Part shown: positions 44,927-54,608 of the stretch, one piece after another
Layout of the letters: every line of letters begins with the position of its first letter
How positions within the stretch are numbered: position 1 is the stretch's first letter
NCBI RefSeq assembly: GCF_004798935.1
Contig: NZ_RAHT01000002.1
Span: forward strand, 310,001-374,000
Source of the DNA: Ningiella ruwaisensis
GTDB taxonomy: Bacteria > Pseudomonadota > Gammaproteobacteria > Enterobacterales > Alteromonadaceae
DNA length: 64,000 bases
Direction: 5' to 3'
Made by a program: the position numbers and the translations under genes
Notes under the pieces: model-generated
Seen by the model: only the letters and a program-made list of their open reading frames with translations
What the model was told of the DNA's origin: nothing
Databases searched by the model: none

Positions 44927-45502
44927 TTAGGTATTAAAGACAGATTTACACACCCGATACACATCCACTTCAGTCTCTCCAAGTGGATCTGAGTGGATAC
45001 GATGCTCTACAAAGCGCATGCCCAATTTTTTCATGATGCTAATCGAAGCGATATTATTTGTGTCAGCAATGGCAGTAAACTGAGTCACCTCCTGGCGCTG
45101 GACAAGCCTATCCATAATCCGCTTTGCCGCTTCATAGGCGTAGCCTTTGCCCCAATATTTACGAGTAAAGCGCCAGCCTAACTCTATGTCGTGAAAGTGA
45201 GGAGCCTGACTAAAAAAATACATTGGACGAGCGATAATCTCACCAATGCACTCATCAGTATCTTTTAGCGCCACTCGCCACATTCCATACCCCTTACCTA
45301 CGTTGGTATAGGATCTAATGCGTGGTAAAAAAATCTGATGCAAATCTTCACGCGAAGTTATCTTGCCTCCGGTTAAATAGCGCATGACCTCTGGGTCTTG
45401 ATCGATTTGCCAAATTTCCTCTATGTCTTTTTTTATGTTTTCGCTTTGCTTGTCTACATCATCTATTTCAAACAAGCGATAACTAAGGCGCTCAGATTGC
45501 AT
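44927..45502 (-). CDS. GNAT family N-acetyltransferase (RimJ/RimL-like)
   Basis: A 191-residue protein of the Acetyltransf_3 type: ERLSYRLFEIDDVD at the start, DIELGWRFTRKYWGKGYAYEAA near residue 110 with the acetyl-CoA loop (split RKYWGKGYA), and NIASISIMKKLGM near residue 160. It should acetylate an amine on a small molecule or protein; the substrate is unknown. It converges with the toxin gene. Confidence 0.85.
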   Translation of the reverse strand: MQSERLSYRLFEIDDVDKQSENIKKDIEEIWQIDQDPEVMRYLTGGKITSREDLHQIFLPRIRSYTNVGKGYGMWRVALKDTDECIGEIIARPMYFFSQAPHFHDIELGWRFTRKYWGKGYAYEAAKRIMDRLVQRQEVTQFTAIADTNNIASISIMKKLGMRFVEHRIHSDPLGETEVDVYRVCKSVFNT

Positions 45503-45537
45503 ATGCGTTTCTCTTAGGTCTTTCTCAGCAGTCTACT

Positions 45538-47208
45538 TTACTGATTTTCGCGCTCATTGAGCAATTGTCTGTCGGGTTTAAAGTACTGCGTTCTATCAGG
45601 TGCATTGTCACCCCTTAACCATTTATCAGGAAACTCTGCGGCTTTTGAACCGTCTTTATTTCTTAGCACCGCACCTTGATTAAATTTTTCAGTATAGGGC
45701 ACGCTGTGATTTCCATTTTTGTCTGCAAGCATATCAAAGAGCTTTTCCCGCATTTCTACTTTCACGCGCAGCAAATCTGGGTCTTCAATAAGATTATTCA
45801 TTTCATTCGGGTCATTTTCCAAATCATATAGTTCTTCAGTGTCCCACACCCCATGATATTGAATCAGCTTATACTTGTCGGTGCGAAGCGCAAAGGTTGT
45901 TGGCGTATGAGGATAATTAAACTCCCAGTAATATTCATATAAAAAGGCGTCTCGCCACTGCTCGGGCTTTTTCCCTGCAACACTTTTAAATTCGGAATCG
46001 ATGATGCTTACTAAGCTGTCACCTTCAAACTGCTCGGGCGATTTAGCGCCAGCAATGTCGAGCACTGTAGGACCAATATCAATTCCCAGCGCCATTTTCT
46101 CAATGCTTTGCTTTGGCGCTACTTTGGTGGGTGACCACATTAAAAGCGGCACGCGAATAGACTCTTCGTAGGCATTGCGCTTATCAATCAACCCATGTTC
46201 ACCAAATAAAAAGCCGTTGTCGCCCATCAAAAAAACGGTGGTATTTTCCTTAAGTCCATTTTCATCCAAATACGCTAAAATTCGGCCTATGCTGTCATCA
46301 ACTGCTGCAATTGCACGATAATACTGACGTTTATATTCTGCTACATCGAGGGTGCTGTGATAAGGGAAGTCCACTCCGTGCCAGCTATTACGCTGGTTTT
46401 TCACCCACATGGGTTTTCCGGCGTAATTCTCAGGCGTATCTGCCATGGAATCGGGAAGGGCTATTTCAACCTCTGCATATAGATTCTCATGGCGTGGTGC
46501 GGGTGAAAAGTCTGCATGTACTGCCTTGTGAGAAAGATACAAAAAGAAAGGCTTGTCTGCATCTGATGAAGTACTGCTATCGTTAAGATGCGCCTTTATC
46601 CATTCAAGGGAATAATCGGTTAACTCGTCGGTAATGTAGCCTATTTGTGGTACACGCTCTCCATTAATATTAAAGGTGTTCACATTGCCCTGTGCATCTT
46701 CAACCGGAAAATAATTACCCTGCCCGGGGAAGCTCAACCAATAATCGAAGCCCGGTTGAGGGTCGTCTGTGTAATGCGCATCTCCCCCTGTGCCGCCCAT
46801 GTGCCACTTACCAACAAACGCGGTTTTATAACCCGCCTTTTGAAGGTATTCAGGAAAAAATCGAGAAGCCTCATCGGCAGATGAATTGTTATCTACTACT
46901 CCGTGATTATGCATATATTGACTGGTTAAAATAGACGCTCGACTTGGCGAACATAAAGAGGTGGTAACAAAGGCATTTTTAAAATGTACGCCCTGGTTTG
47001 CCAAGGTATTGATATTAGGCGTACTGACCTCCGGATTCATAAATCCCATTAAGTCATAGCGCTGGTCGTCTGTAAGAATAAATATGACGTTTTGCTTTTT
47101 ATGCTGAGTGCTCTGTTCGTTTTGTTCAACGCTTGAGAAAGCGTTGCTCGCAAAACAAAGAACAACACTTGCAATGATTGTAAATAATACGCCTGAAATT
47201 AACCGCAT
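45538..47208 (-). CDS. secreted formylglycine-dependent sulfatase
   Basis: A 556-residue type I sulfatase. The catalytic cysteine to be converted to formylglycine lies in LCSPSRASILTSQ near residue 88. Metal-binding NVIFILTDDQRYD follows the signal peptide, and FVGKWHMGG and LMGDNGFLFGEHG are further active-site blocks. The ATG at 47208 places a signal peptide (LISGVLFTIIASVVLCF) at the N-terminus; a GTG 25 codons upstream is less likely. It probably removes sulfate from algal or animal polysaccharides. No formylglycine-generating enzyme is encoded nearby. Confidence 0.9.
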   Translation of the reverse strand: MRLISGVLFTIIASVVLCFASNAFSSVEQNEQSTQHKKQNVIFILTDDQRYDLMGFMNPEVSTPNINTLANQGVHFKNAFVTTSLCSPSRASILTSQYMHNHGVVDNNSSADEASRFFPEYLQKAGYKTAFVGKWHMGGTGGDAHYTDDPQPGFDYWLSFPGQGNYFPVEDAQGNVNTFNINGERVPQIGYITDELTDYSLEWIKAHLNDSSTSSDADKPFFLYLSHKAVHADFSPAPRHENLYAEVEIALPDSMADTPENYAGKPMWVKNQRNSWHGVDFPYHSTLDVAEYKRQYYRAIAAVDDSIGRILAYLDENGLKENTTVFLMGDNGFLFGEHGLIDKRNAYEESIRVPLLMWSPTKVAPKQSIEKMALGIDIGPTVLDIAGAKSPEQFEGDSLVSIIDSEFKSVAGKKPEQWRDAFLYEYYWEFNYPHTPTTFALRTDKYKLIQYHGVWDTEELYDLENDPNEMNNLIEDPDLLRVKVEMREKLFDMLADKNGNHSVPYTEKFNQGAVLRNKDGSKAAEFPDKWLRGDNAPDRTQYFKPDRQLLNERENQ

Positions 47209-47473
47209 GCTTTTACCTAATTCTGATGAATATTTGTTTGACGTTAATTCGGTTTTTAAGGTCGTGCAATACCGCTTCGTCACATGTCGTTAACGAAATT
47301 TACTATTTTCACAGATTTAACATCTATTTCATTGGAAATGTAATTAATATTTGTAACAGAAAAGTTAATTTTAAATATAGTGAAGGCTAAAAAGTAATGC
47401 TAGCGTGTTGTGATGGTTATTTGAATATTTACCTTTTCACTTTTTTACCTTGTCACTTTTTTAAGGAATCGCC

Positions 47474-48556
47474 ATGTTGAAAACGCTGTTACAATTAATT
47501 TTTCTTACCATTTACCTATTTACACACGCTTTCGATTCCTCTGCACAGTCTCTTCCAGAGGATCTTCCTTACCCAGCTAGCCCGCTTGCCAAAAATGTGA
47601 AAATTCATCCTCGTACCGTATCGATCGGCCATGGCGACAACTGGGCAATCACCTGGGCAGATGATGGGCATCAATATTCATTTTTTACAGATGGGAAAGG
47701 CTTTGGTGTGCATCCAGAAGATGTCAGTATTTCACCTACGATGATAATCGGAACACCCCCTAACGTGACAGGTAAGGATATTCCATCAGAAAGCGGAACA
47801 CTGCCCTTCCTGGAGGGTGGTAGCGACTCTGCAAAAGTGAGTGGATTAGTCATGATTGAGTCTGTGCTTTATGCATGGGTACGTAATCTTAACCTTCCGG
47901 ATATGCCTAAAGGCACAGGCTCAGTATTAAAATATTCAAAGGATTACGCCAAAACCTGGACTTATGTTGACTGGAATTTTCCTCAGATTGGCTATCCGGT
48001 ATGGATGAATGCAGGTCAAAATTATGCAGACGCACAAGACGATTATGCCTACTTTATATCGCCAAATGGTGAGAGTGCATATGCAGATTACGAAGGCATT
48101 ATTTTAGGGCGCGTGCACAAAGATAAAATTCTGGAACAAGATGCCTATCGTTTTTTTGCAGGTCTGGATGCAAATGAACAAGCCATATGGGATGCATTTG
48201 AAAAGCGAAAACCCATATTTGAGCATGCAAGGGGCACTTTCAGACCCGAAATTGTATACAACCCCGGACTTAAAAAATACATGTTGTCCATTGCATCGCC
48301 CTATGGCGAGTGGATGTGGTGGGTAAATGATAATCCTGAGCGTCAGCCGCATATGGGTATTTTTGAAGCGGACAATCCCTGGGGCCCATGGAAAACCATT
48401 GTTTTGGAGGAAAATTGGGGCGCACCTGAAAATCGTTTTTCACCCCGCATTCCAGCTAAATGGATAAGCGAAGACGGTAAAAGTTTTTACTTGCTCTACT
48501 CATGCATACCTACCGGTCCGTATCGGTTTAATTTACAAAAAGTCACTCTGAACTAA
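47474..48556 (+). CDS. secreted DUF4185-like (beta-propeller-type) protein
   Basis: A 360-residue protein with an N-terminal signal peptide (LLQLIFLTIYLFTHAF). The body is rich in aromatic, blade-like motifs (GDNWAITWADDGHQYSFF; GTFRPEIVYNPGLKKYML; FEADNPWGPWKTI; FYLLYSCIP) resembling DUF4185 and glycoside-hydrolase-like propellers. Its function is not known. It diverges from the sulfatase gene across 265 bases, so a joint role in sulfated polysaccharide breakdown is an inference. AAGGAA precedes the ATG. Confidence 0.6.
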   Translation: MLKTLLQLIFLTIYLFTHAFDSSAQSLPEDLPYPASPLAKNVKIHPRTVSIGHGDNWAITWADDGHQYSFFTDGKGFGVHPEDVSISPTMIIGTPPNVTGKDIPSESGTLPFLEGGSDSAKVSGLVMIESVLYAWVRNLNLPDMPKGTGSVLKYSKDYAKTWTYVDWNFPQIGYPVWMNAGQNYADAQDDYAYFISPNGESAYADYEGIILGRVHKDKILEQDAYRFFAGLDANEQAIWDAFEKRKPIFEHARGTFRPEIVYNPGLKKYMLSIASPYGEWMWWVNDNPERQPHMGIFEADNPWGPWKTIVLEENWGAPENRFSPRIPAKWISEDGKSFYLLYSCIPTGPYRFNLQKVTLN

Positions 48557-48585
48557 AAAACGCGGTATGCTACAACCCAACACGC

Positions 48586-49581
48586 TTGAAATTTTTAAAA
48601 AACGGAATGCACAAGAACAGAAATGCGCGCTTAAATGCTCACTTAGGTGAGTTAAATGCCTGGGCGCTGGCTGCAAAAAACCTCAACGATATACAAGAAA
48701 CGGCTGAGCGCATAAGGCGCTTTGCTCGTTCTCAGCGCTACGTTCACAACAATTTATTTCTATGGTTTTTTACCGTTTTAGGGAGCATTGTTTGTCTCCT
48801 TGGCTTTTGGCCACAATTTCATGTCAGTCCAGATACTCGATTGATTTTGAAGATTATTGGTGGTTTTACCGCACTTGGCTGCGCCTTTGGTATTTACTGG
48901 CGTTATGCGAAGGTTAAACAAGCTGGGGATAAGCTATACATACGCGCAGTGGCAATCGCTGCCGGCGTTACCCGCGATTATTCCTATGATCCAAAGGCGC
49001 TTTGGTACGAATTGAAAGATCGGTTTCATATGTTCAATGATGGCGACGAAGGCCAGAAAATCAGTACACGCTACACGGGTAATGATCAAGGCATTGACTT
49101 CGAACTGGTGGAGTTTCGCTATGTCGATGTAAGGCGTTACACCACAACTGATGGCAAAGGCAGAACCCGCACAAAAACGCAAAAAACCACCAAGTATAAA
49201 TACGCAATGCTTGTGCAAATGTCTGAATTTAATTTCTTGAGTATTAACGTGCCTCGATTTTCGCAAGCCTGGGATTCTGCAAGTCACAGCTTTAATAGTA
49301 AATTTAAAGTACGCTGTGCAAGCGAGATAAAGGCCGCTAAATTCTTTGACCCAAAGGTCGTATTGGCGTTTACTGACCAATTTGCTTTCATAAAGTCATT
49401 AGACGTAACGCCAATGTCGCGAGTTTGCATTGAGCTTTCACATGAAGTTATGCCAACAAAGGTAAGTACACCCTCGCTTAGAGAGCCCGACACTTATCTT
49501 GCAAGGCTGGTCGCCCCCAGTAAGTTGGTATTGCTGGAACGAGCAAAAGCATTAATTCATTTTATTAATGAAAACAAATAG
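48586..49581 (+). CDS. DUF3137-like membrane protein
   Basis: A 331-residue protein with a coiled-coil-prone N-terminus (about 15-60), two hydrophobic helices near residues 60-80 and 88-105, and a soluble C-terminal region with FELVEFRYVDVRRYTT and LVQMSEFNFLSINVP. This fits DUF3137 proteins, which commonly sit beside LemA genes, as here (from memory). The start is uncertain: TTG at 48586, or ATG at 48607. Function unknown. Confidence 0.6.
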   Translation: MKFLKNGMHKNRNARLNAHLGELNAWALAAKNLNDIQETAERIRRFARSQRYVHNNLFLWFFTVLGSIVCLLGFWPQFHVSPDTRLILKIIGGFTALGCAFGIYWRYAKVKQAGDKLYIRAVAIAAGVTRDYSYDPKALWYELKDRFHMFNDGDEGQKISTRYTGNDQGIDFELVEFRYVDVRRYTTTDGKGRTRTKTQKTTKYKYAMLVQMSEFNFLSINVPRFSQAWDSASHSFNSKFKVRCASEIKAAKFFDPKVVLAFTDQFAFIKSLDVTPMSRVCIELSHEVMPTKVSTPSLREPDTYLARLVAPSKLVLLERAKALIHFINENK

Positions 49582-49656
49582 CGTTTAATAGGGCGCAAGC
49601 CTAAGTTGTTATTAACGAAAGCGCTATTAAAAACAAGGACAAAAAGGACAAGCTGT

Positions 49657-50217
49657 ATGATCGTATTATCTGTTGTTGTTGTGTTGCTCATCATCGCAAT
49701 CATCGTGCTTTATAATCAGATTATTGCCAATCAGAACCGGGCAAAACGCGCATGGTCTGATGTGATCACCTATGAAAAATTGAAACAGGATGTTATTCCC
49801 GACCTCACCAAAGTTGCCGAAGAATTTAAAGAGTTTGAAAGTGATTTTTTTGCGAAGGTCACTGCCTTGAGGGAGTCAATCGGGCAACTTGATGAAGATA
49901 AAATTGACGTTGACGCGCTTGCACAGGTAGAAGCCAGATCAAATGCCTTATTTTCTTCTTTTAAAGCGACCGCCGAAAATTATCCAGAATTGGGTTCAAC
50001 AGATATCATTGAAAAGCTAATGGAAGAAATCAGCGATAAAAATGAAAATGTCGCTGCCGCGATCACTATATTTAACCGAGCCGTTGAGCACTTCAATAAT
50101 TCCATCGAAATGGTGCCTTACAATCTCGTCAATGCATTTTTTGCTCGAAAACAAAAGCTGGATAACTTCAAACATGAAGGAGCAATGGACGGCTACAGTT
50201 ATAAGCCTAACTTTTAG
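49657..50217 (+). CDS. LemA family protein
   Basis: A 186-residue protein: one N-terminal membrane helix (VLSVVVVLLIIAIIVLYNQI) and a long helical domain with RAKRAWSDVITYEKLKQDVIP, ENYPELGSTDIIEKLMEEI and FNRAVEHFNNSIEMVPYNLV, all LemA hallmarks. Role unknown, often membrane-stress related. AAGGACA precedes the ATG at 49657, which is preferred to an earlier in-frame start. It follows the DUF3137-like gene by 75 bases and overlaps the proposed aceK start. Confidence 0.9.
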   Translation: MIVLSVVVVLLIIAIIVLYNQIIANQNRAKRAWSDVITYEKLKQDVIPDLTKVAEEFKEFESDFFAKVTALRESIGQLDEDKIDVDALAQVEARSNALFSSFKATAENYPELGSTDIIEKLMEEISDKNENVAAAITIFNRAVEHFNNSIEMVPYNLVNAFFARKQKLDNFKHEGAMDGYSYKPNF

Positions 50218-51961
50218 CGAGCAGATTGTGCTAGCCACGCAACCAGGCAATGTCACTCAAGAGCCACAAAAGCTTGCTTATCAGATATTAAGCGGCTTCG
50301 ATAAGTCGTATCGACTCTACAGCAGGATTACCTCGGGTGCGCAAGAGCGCTTTGAAAATTGTCAGTGGCGTGCCTCAAGCATTGCTATAAAAGAACGGAT
50401 TACCATTTATCATCAAAGCCTGTCTGAAATTGTGACTGAAATTTATCAGTCTATTCACCCGCAGCAACTCCCCGATACCTTCTGGCAACAGACCAAAGAG
50501 CATTACACAAAATTACTTAGCGACCATCCGCAGTTTGAGCTTGCGGAAACCTTTTATAACTCGGTCATCGGCCGAATTTATCGTCACGGGCGCATAGATA
50601 ATAAAATCATGTTTGTTCTGCCATCACGGTGTTATTTGCCCGGGCAAGACAGACACAAAGTGGTAAACAGTTTTGATACCTCTGGCACTGTGCGTGCCAT
50701 GTACGAGGCAATTTTTGATACCTATCGCTTTAAAGTCGACTACGATAACTTTGACCTGGATTTGGAAAATCTGGATCAAGCGCTCAGAAAGCGTTTAAAT
50801 CGGGAACAGCTTGCATCTGTGCACACGGTTGAGGTATTGAAATCGGTTTTTTATCGAGGCAAGGCCGCGTATTTAGTGGGCAGAATTTGCATGCCTGATG
50901 AAACCCTGCCTTTTGTTATTGCGCTTCAAATGACCGACATGGGTACCTTGATGGTCGATGCGCTTTTAACAGAACGTGCGCACATGAGCGTCATTTTTGG
51001 TTTTGCACGCTCCTATTTTATGGCAGAAACACAGCATCCCGCTGAAGTTGTCGCCTTTTTGCAAGAGCTTTTGCCACACAAAAAGCATTTTGAGCTCTAT
51101 ACGTCTTTAGGTTTTTATAAACACGGAAAAACCGTTTTTTACCGAAATTTTCTGCAACATCTCGATAGTAGTGAGGATCATTTCGAACTGGCACCTGGCA
51201 TTAAAGGCTTGGTAATGGCGGTGTTTCACCTGCCTTCCTACGGTGTCGTGTTTAAGGTCATTCGTGATGAATTTGCTGAAAGTAAAAAAATTACCCGTGA
51301 GCATGTTAAAGATCGCTATCGCTTGGTAAAAATGACCGACAGAGTTGGCCGAATGGCTGATACCCATGAATATGTTAATTTCAGCTTTCCTCGCGCGCGC
51401 TTTTCTCAAACCCTGCTGAGCCACTTGCTCCAAACCTGCGCAAGCAGTGTGATATTAAAAGAGGACGAGGTGATCATTAAACACCTATATTGCGAGCGGA
51501 AAATGACCCCGCTCAATTTATATTTACAGCAAGAAACAGATGAAGACAAACAGCGCGCGGCAATCAAAGATTTAGGTTTATGTATCAAGCAAATTGCCTA
51601 TGCCAACATTTTCCCCGGCGATATGCTGCATAAGAACTTTGGTATTACTAAAACGGGGCGCGTCATTTTTTATGATTATGATGAAATTTGCTACATGAAC
51701 GAACGCAATTTCAGAGAGTTACCACAATCAGACGACCCTTATGCCCTCGATACCCTTTCTGTTGCGCCTGACGATGTTTTTCCACAGCAGTTTGAGCACT
51801 TCATTGTGGGTAAAAAACACTTAAAAGATATGCTTAAGGAATACCACGGCGACCTGTTCACGCCTCAATATTGGCGTGAACTTCAAGCTATAGCTGCAAA
51901 AGGCATTATCCAGAACTTCACGCCCTACCCTGAACATATTCGTTTTCGTCGCCAGGTTTAA
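50174..51961 (+). CDS. aceK: isocitrate dehydrogenase kinase/phosphatase
   Basis: A 595-residue bifunctional enzyme, close to E. coli AceK in size, that switches isocitrate dehydrogenase off and on at the glyoxylate branch point. The N-terminal regulatory part has ILSGFDKSYRLYSRITSGAQ. The kinase part has GIKGLVMAVFHLPSY and FKVIRDEF near residue 330 and FYDYDEICYM near residue 500. The start is unsettled: ATG at 50174 overlaps lemA by 44 bases, while GTG at 50228 would start after it. aceA/aceB are not adjacent, unlike in E. coli. Confidence 0.93.
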   Translation: MKEQWTATVISLTFSEQIVLATQPGNVTQEPQKLAYQILSGFDKSYRLYSRITSGAQERFENCQWRASSIAIKERITIYHQSLSEIVTEIYQSIHPQQLPDTFWQQTKEHYTKLLSDHPQFELAETFYNSVIGRIYRHGRIDNKIMFVLPSRCYLPGQDRHKVVNSFDTSGTVRAMYEAIFDTYRFKVDYDNFDLDLENLDQALRKRLNREQLASVHTVEVLKSVFYRGKAAYLVGRICMPDETLPFVIALQMTDMGTLMVDALLTERAHMSVIFGFARSYFMAETQHPAEVVAFLQELLPHKKHFELYTSLGFYKHGKTVFYRNFLQHLDSSEDHFELAPGIKGLVMAVFHLPSYGVVFKVIRDEFAESKKITREHVKDRYRLVKMTDRVGRMADTHEYVNFSFPRARFSQTLLSHLLQTCASSVILKEDEVIIKHLYCERKMTPLNLYLQQETDEDKQRAAIKDLGLCIKQIAYANIFPGDMLHKNFGITKTGRVIFYDYDEICYMNERNFRELPQSDDPYALDTLSVAPDDVFPQQFEHFIVGKKHLKDMLKEYHGDLFTPQYWRELQAIAAKGIIQNFTPYPEHIRFRRQV

Positions 51962-51972
51962 ACGCACGTCGC

Positions 51973-52359
51973 TTATTTTAACAATAAAACAAAGTGCGCC
52001 ACGATCGTGCCCATGGCAATGACCCAAACCGTACTTCTTGCAATGTGCCAATTACACCAATAACAAATCAAGTAAATAAGCCGAAGCAGTACAAAGGCAA
52101 TGCATAATTGCGCCGTGTACACTGTGTGCGCGTCCAACGCCAACACTAGCAAGACGGTGGGAGCAAAAAAACAGATGGCTTCAAAACAGTTGTCGTGCGC
52201 CGCTTTTGCCCGAGCGCCTAAGCCTTCCAGACGATTTTGCTGTGAACGCGGATGACGATTATCGTACTTCCCCTCTTTGTGCATCAGGTAAGCCAGCGGG
52301 ACTTTAGCGAGCATCGGCATAAACAGCACAATAGCCATACATATAATAATGACAAACAC
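51973..52359 (-). CDS. MAPEG family membrane protein
   Basis: A 128-residue protein with four hydrophobic helices. RLEGLGARAKAAHDNCFEAICFF (in two parts) carries the conserved MAPEG loop between helices 1 and 2. MAPEG proteins are membrane glutathione transferase/peroxidase relatives, and many bacterial members are uncharacterised. It converges with aceK and diverges from the two-component genes. Confidence 0.85.
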   Translation of the reverse strand: MFVIIICMAIVLFMPMLAKVPLAYLMHKEGKYDNRHPRSQQNRLEGLGARAKAAHDNCFEAICFFAPTVLLVLALDAHTVYTAQLCIAFVLLRLIYLICYWCNWHIARSTVWVIAMGTIVAHFVLLLK

Positions 52360-52431
52360 TTAATGTTCCTTTTTATAATTAAAAGAGTATCTTACATACA
52401 CAAATAATAGGTTATCAGTTATTCTTTTGGT

Positions 52432-53124
52432 ATGAAAATACTCATTGTCGAAGACGAACCCACCGTCGCAAAATATATTGAGCAGGGACTAACACAGTCT
52501 GGTCACGAATGCGTGATCGCAGAAGATGGCGAGAAAGGCCTGGCATTGGCAAGCTCTGGCGATGCTAATGCTTCAAGATTTGATGTCATTGTTCTTGACA
52601 GAATGCTGCCTAAACTAGATGGATTGGCGCTTCTAGAAAAGCTACGGGAATTAGACATAAGCACCCCAACACTTTTTTTAAGTGCCAAAAACAAAGTAGA
52701 AGACAAAGTAACCGGCCTTAGAGCTGGCGCAGACGATTATTTAACTAAGCCTTTTGCCTTTGAAGAACTGTTGGCCCGCGTTGAAATACTTGCCAGTCGC
52801 GCAAGCCCATCTGTGAAGAGCAGAACGGAGCTTGTGTTAGGGGAACTTAAACTGGATTTGATAAATCGCAAGGTATTAAGAGAAGGCAGAGAGATAGATT
52901 TGCAGTCCAAAGAATTTAAGTTACTTGAATACTTAATGTTGAACGAGGGAAAAATCGTCACTCGGACCATGCTTTTAGAAAAAGTTTGGGAATATAACTT
53001 TGATCCGCAAACAAACGTCATTGATGTTCATATCAGTCGGCTTCGCAATAAAATCGATAAAGGGTTTGAATTTCCTATGATCGAAACTATTCGCGGCGCA
53101 GGTTATAAGATCAGTGCGGGTTAA
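52432..53124 (+). CDS. OmpR/PhoB-family response regulator
   Basis: A 230-residue regulator. The receiver domain (1-120) has acidic EDE at 7-9, phospho-acceptor Asp56 (VLDRMLP), and Lys in DDYLTKPF. The winged-helix DNA-binding domain (about 130-228) shows VDVHISRLRNKID-like sequence (IDVHISRLRNKI) and TIRGAGYKI. It is paired with the histidine kinase 74 bases downstream. CusR/QseB-like subgroups look similar, so the signal cannot be named. The promoter is in the short gap to the MAPEG gene. Confidence 0.93.
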   Translation: MKILIVEDEPTVAKYIEQGLTQSGHECVIAEDGEKGLALASSGDANASRFDVIVLDRMLPKLDGLALLEKLRELDISTPTLFLSAKNKVEDKVTGLRAGADDYLTKPFAFEELLARVEILASRASPSVKSRTELVLGELKLDLINRKVLREGREIDLQSKEFKLLEYLMLNEGKIVTRTMLLEKVWEYNFDPQTNVIDVHISRLRNKIDKGFEFPMIETIRGAGYKISAG

Positions 53125-53198
53125 ATGCAGATAAACATAAAATGAAATTTGTTTTTTCGCTGATACGCCTTTTATATGGGCAAGCAGGAGTCATATAA

Positions 53199-54590
53199 AT
53201 GCGCGCCATTCAAGCCTACAGCAAAAGCTCAAGCTTTATTGTCAGCTTTATTTTCATCATATTGCTATTTATTGGCGTGTCGTTTAATACTTATGTCCAA
53301 ACCGTCACCAGCGACGACCTGCTCATACGCGAAACACAAGCTGCTATACTGGCCGATATCGGCGGATTTAGAAGCTTATACAATGCAGCAGGCCGCCCTG
53401 CTGTAGTCAAAGCCCTTCAGGATCGCACCAACAATTTAAGCAACGATTTTTTGTATTACCTTAAAAACGGAAACGATGAATATATTGCTGGTAATTTAAG
53501 TAAGTGGCCCGCGTCAGATGCTATTCCTATTAAAAATGGTTTACTTGAAATTCAGGTTCGCTTGCGCAAAAACGATGATAAAGTCGGCGTAAGAGGCCAA
53601 AAGGAAACGGCTATTGCCATGATTGTCGAGTTTGGCAACAAAGACTCTTTGATGGTTGCCCGAAGCGTTAAAGATATTGAGTTTTCTCACAAGCTGGCGC
53701 AAATATCATCAATCGTGTTGATTGTGATTGTAAGCATAATTTCAGTCTTAAGTATTGTTGTGGCCTATTACGTGGTGAGTCGAATCAATCTTATCTCTGA
53801 TACAGCTGATGAGATTATCAGTACTGGGAATTTAAGCGACAGACTTTATGTTGAAAGTAACTGGGATGATTTAAGTAAATTAACCTTGGCGCTTAATCAA
53901 ATGCTCGACAAAATAGAGCAGTCGGTTAACAGCATTCAAAGTGTGTCAGACAGCATCGCTCATGATTTACGAACGCCCCTTACAAGACTGAAATCTCACA
54001 TTGAGCAAATAGAGCATGACGAGAAAGGTGCACTCATTGCTGAATGCGATAATATTCTGGCGATTTTCAATTCTTTACTCAGAATCACAGATATTGAAAC
54101 CAGTGCTAAACGCGCCGGGTTTGCACATGAGAATGTCAGCGCAGTCGCAGAAGACGCAATTGATCTTTATCAGCCTGTCATTGAAGAAAAATCCATCACG
54201 CTGGGAATGAATGTTGCGTCTGATTTAACTTTGTACTGCGATAAAAACCTGCTCTTTCAAGCGTTTGCAAATGTCATTGATAACGCCGTAAAATTTACAC
54301 CTGAAGGCGGTGATATTTCAATTACATTCCTTAGAGAAAAACGCAAAAATGCGCTTGTTTTTCAGGTGGATGATAGTGGAATAGGCGTAAGTGATGAAGT
54401 GGTAGATAAGCTGACACAGCGCTTCTTCAGAGAAGATAAAAGCCGAACGCAAAGCGGGAATGGCTTGGGCCTATCACTGGTGGCTGCCATCGTAAGTTTG
54501 CACAAAGGCGAAATTAAGTTTGGCAAAACCCGATTAAATCGCGCATCGGGTTTAAGCTGTCGAATAGAACTGCCAGAAACAAAAGAATAA
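53199..54590 (+). CDS. two-component sensor histidine kinase
   Basis: A 463-residue kinase. TM1 is about 12-32, the periplasmic domain 33-167, TM2 about 168-190, and HAMP about 191-245. The H-box is SIAHDLRTPLTRL (His near 254). N-box NVIDNAVKFTPEGG, G1 DDSGIGV and G2 GNGLGLSLV complete the ATPase domain. It should phosphorylate the regulator just upstream. The periplasmic domain has no motif I recognise. AGGAG precedes the ATG. Confidence 0.93.
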   Translation: MRAIQAYSKSSSFIVSFIFIILLFIGVSFNTYVQTVTSDDLLIRETQAAILADIGGFRSLYNAAGRPAVVKALQDRTNNLSNDFLYYLKNGNDEYIAGNLSKWPASDAIPIKNGLLEIQVRLRKNDDKVGVRGQKETAIAMIVEFGNKDSLMVARSVKDIEFSHKLAQISSIVLIVIVSIISVLSIVVAYYVVSRINLISDTADEIISTGNLSDRLYVESNWDDLSKLTLALNQMLDKIEQSVNSIQSVSDSIAHDLRTPLTRLKSHIEQIEHDEKGALIAECDNILAIFNSLLRITDIETSAKRAGFAHENVSAVAEDAIDLYQPVIEEKSITLGMNVASDLTLYCDKNLLFQAFANVIDNAVKFTPEGGDISITFLREKRKNALVFQVDDSGIGVSDEVVDKLTQRFFREDKSRTQSGNGLGLSLVAAIVSLHKGEIKFGKTRLNRASGLSCRIELPETKE

Positions 54591-54608
54591 ATTACCGTTT
54601 ATGTTTAA

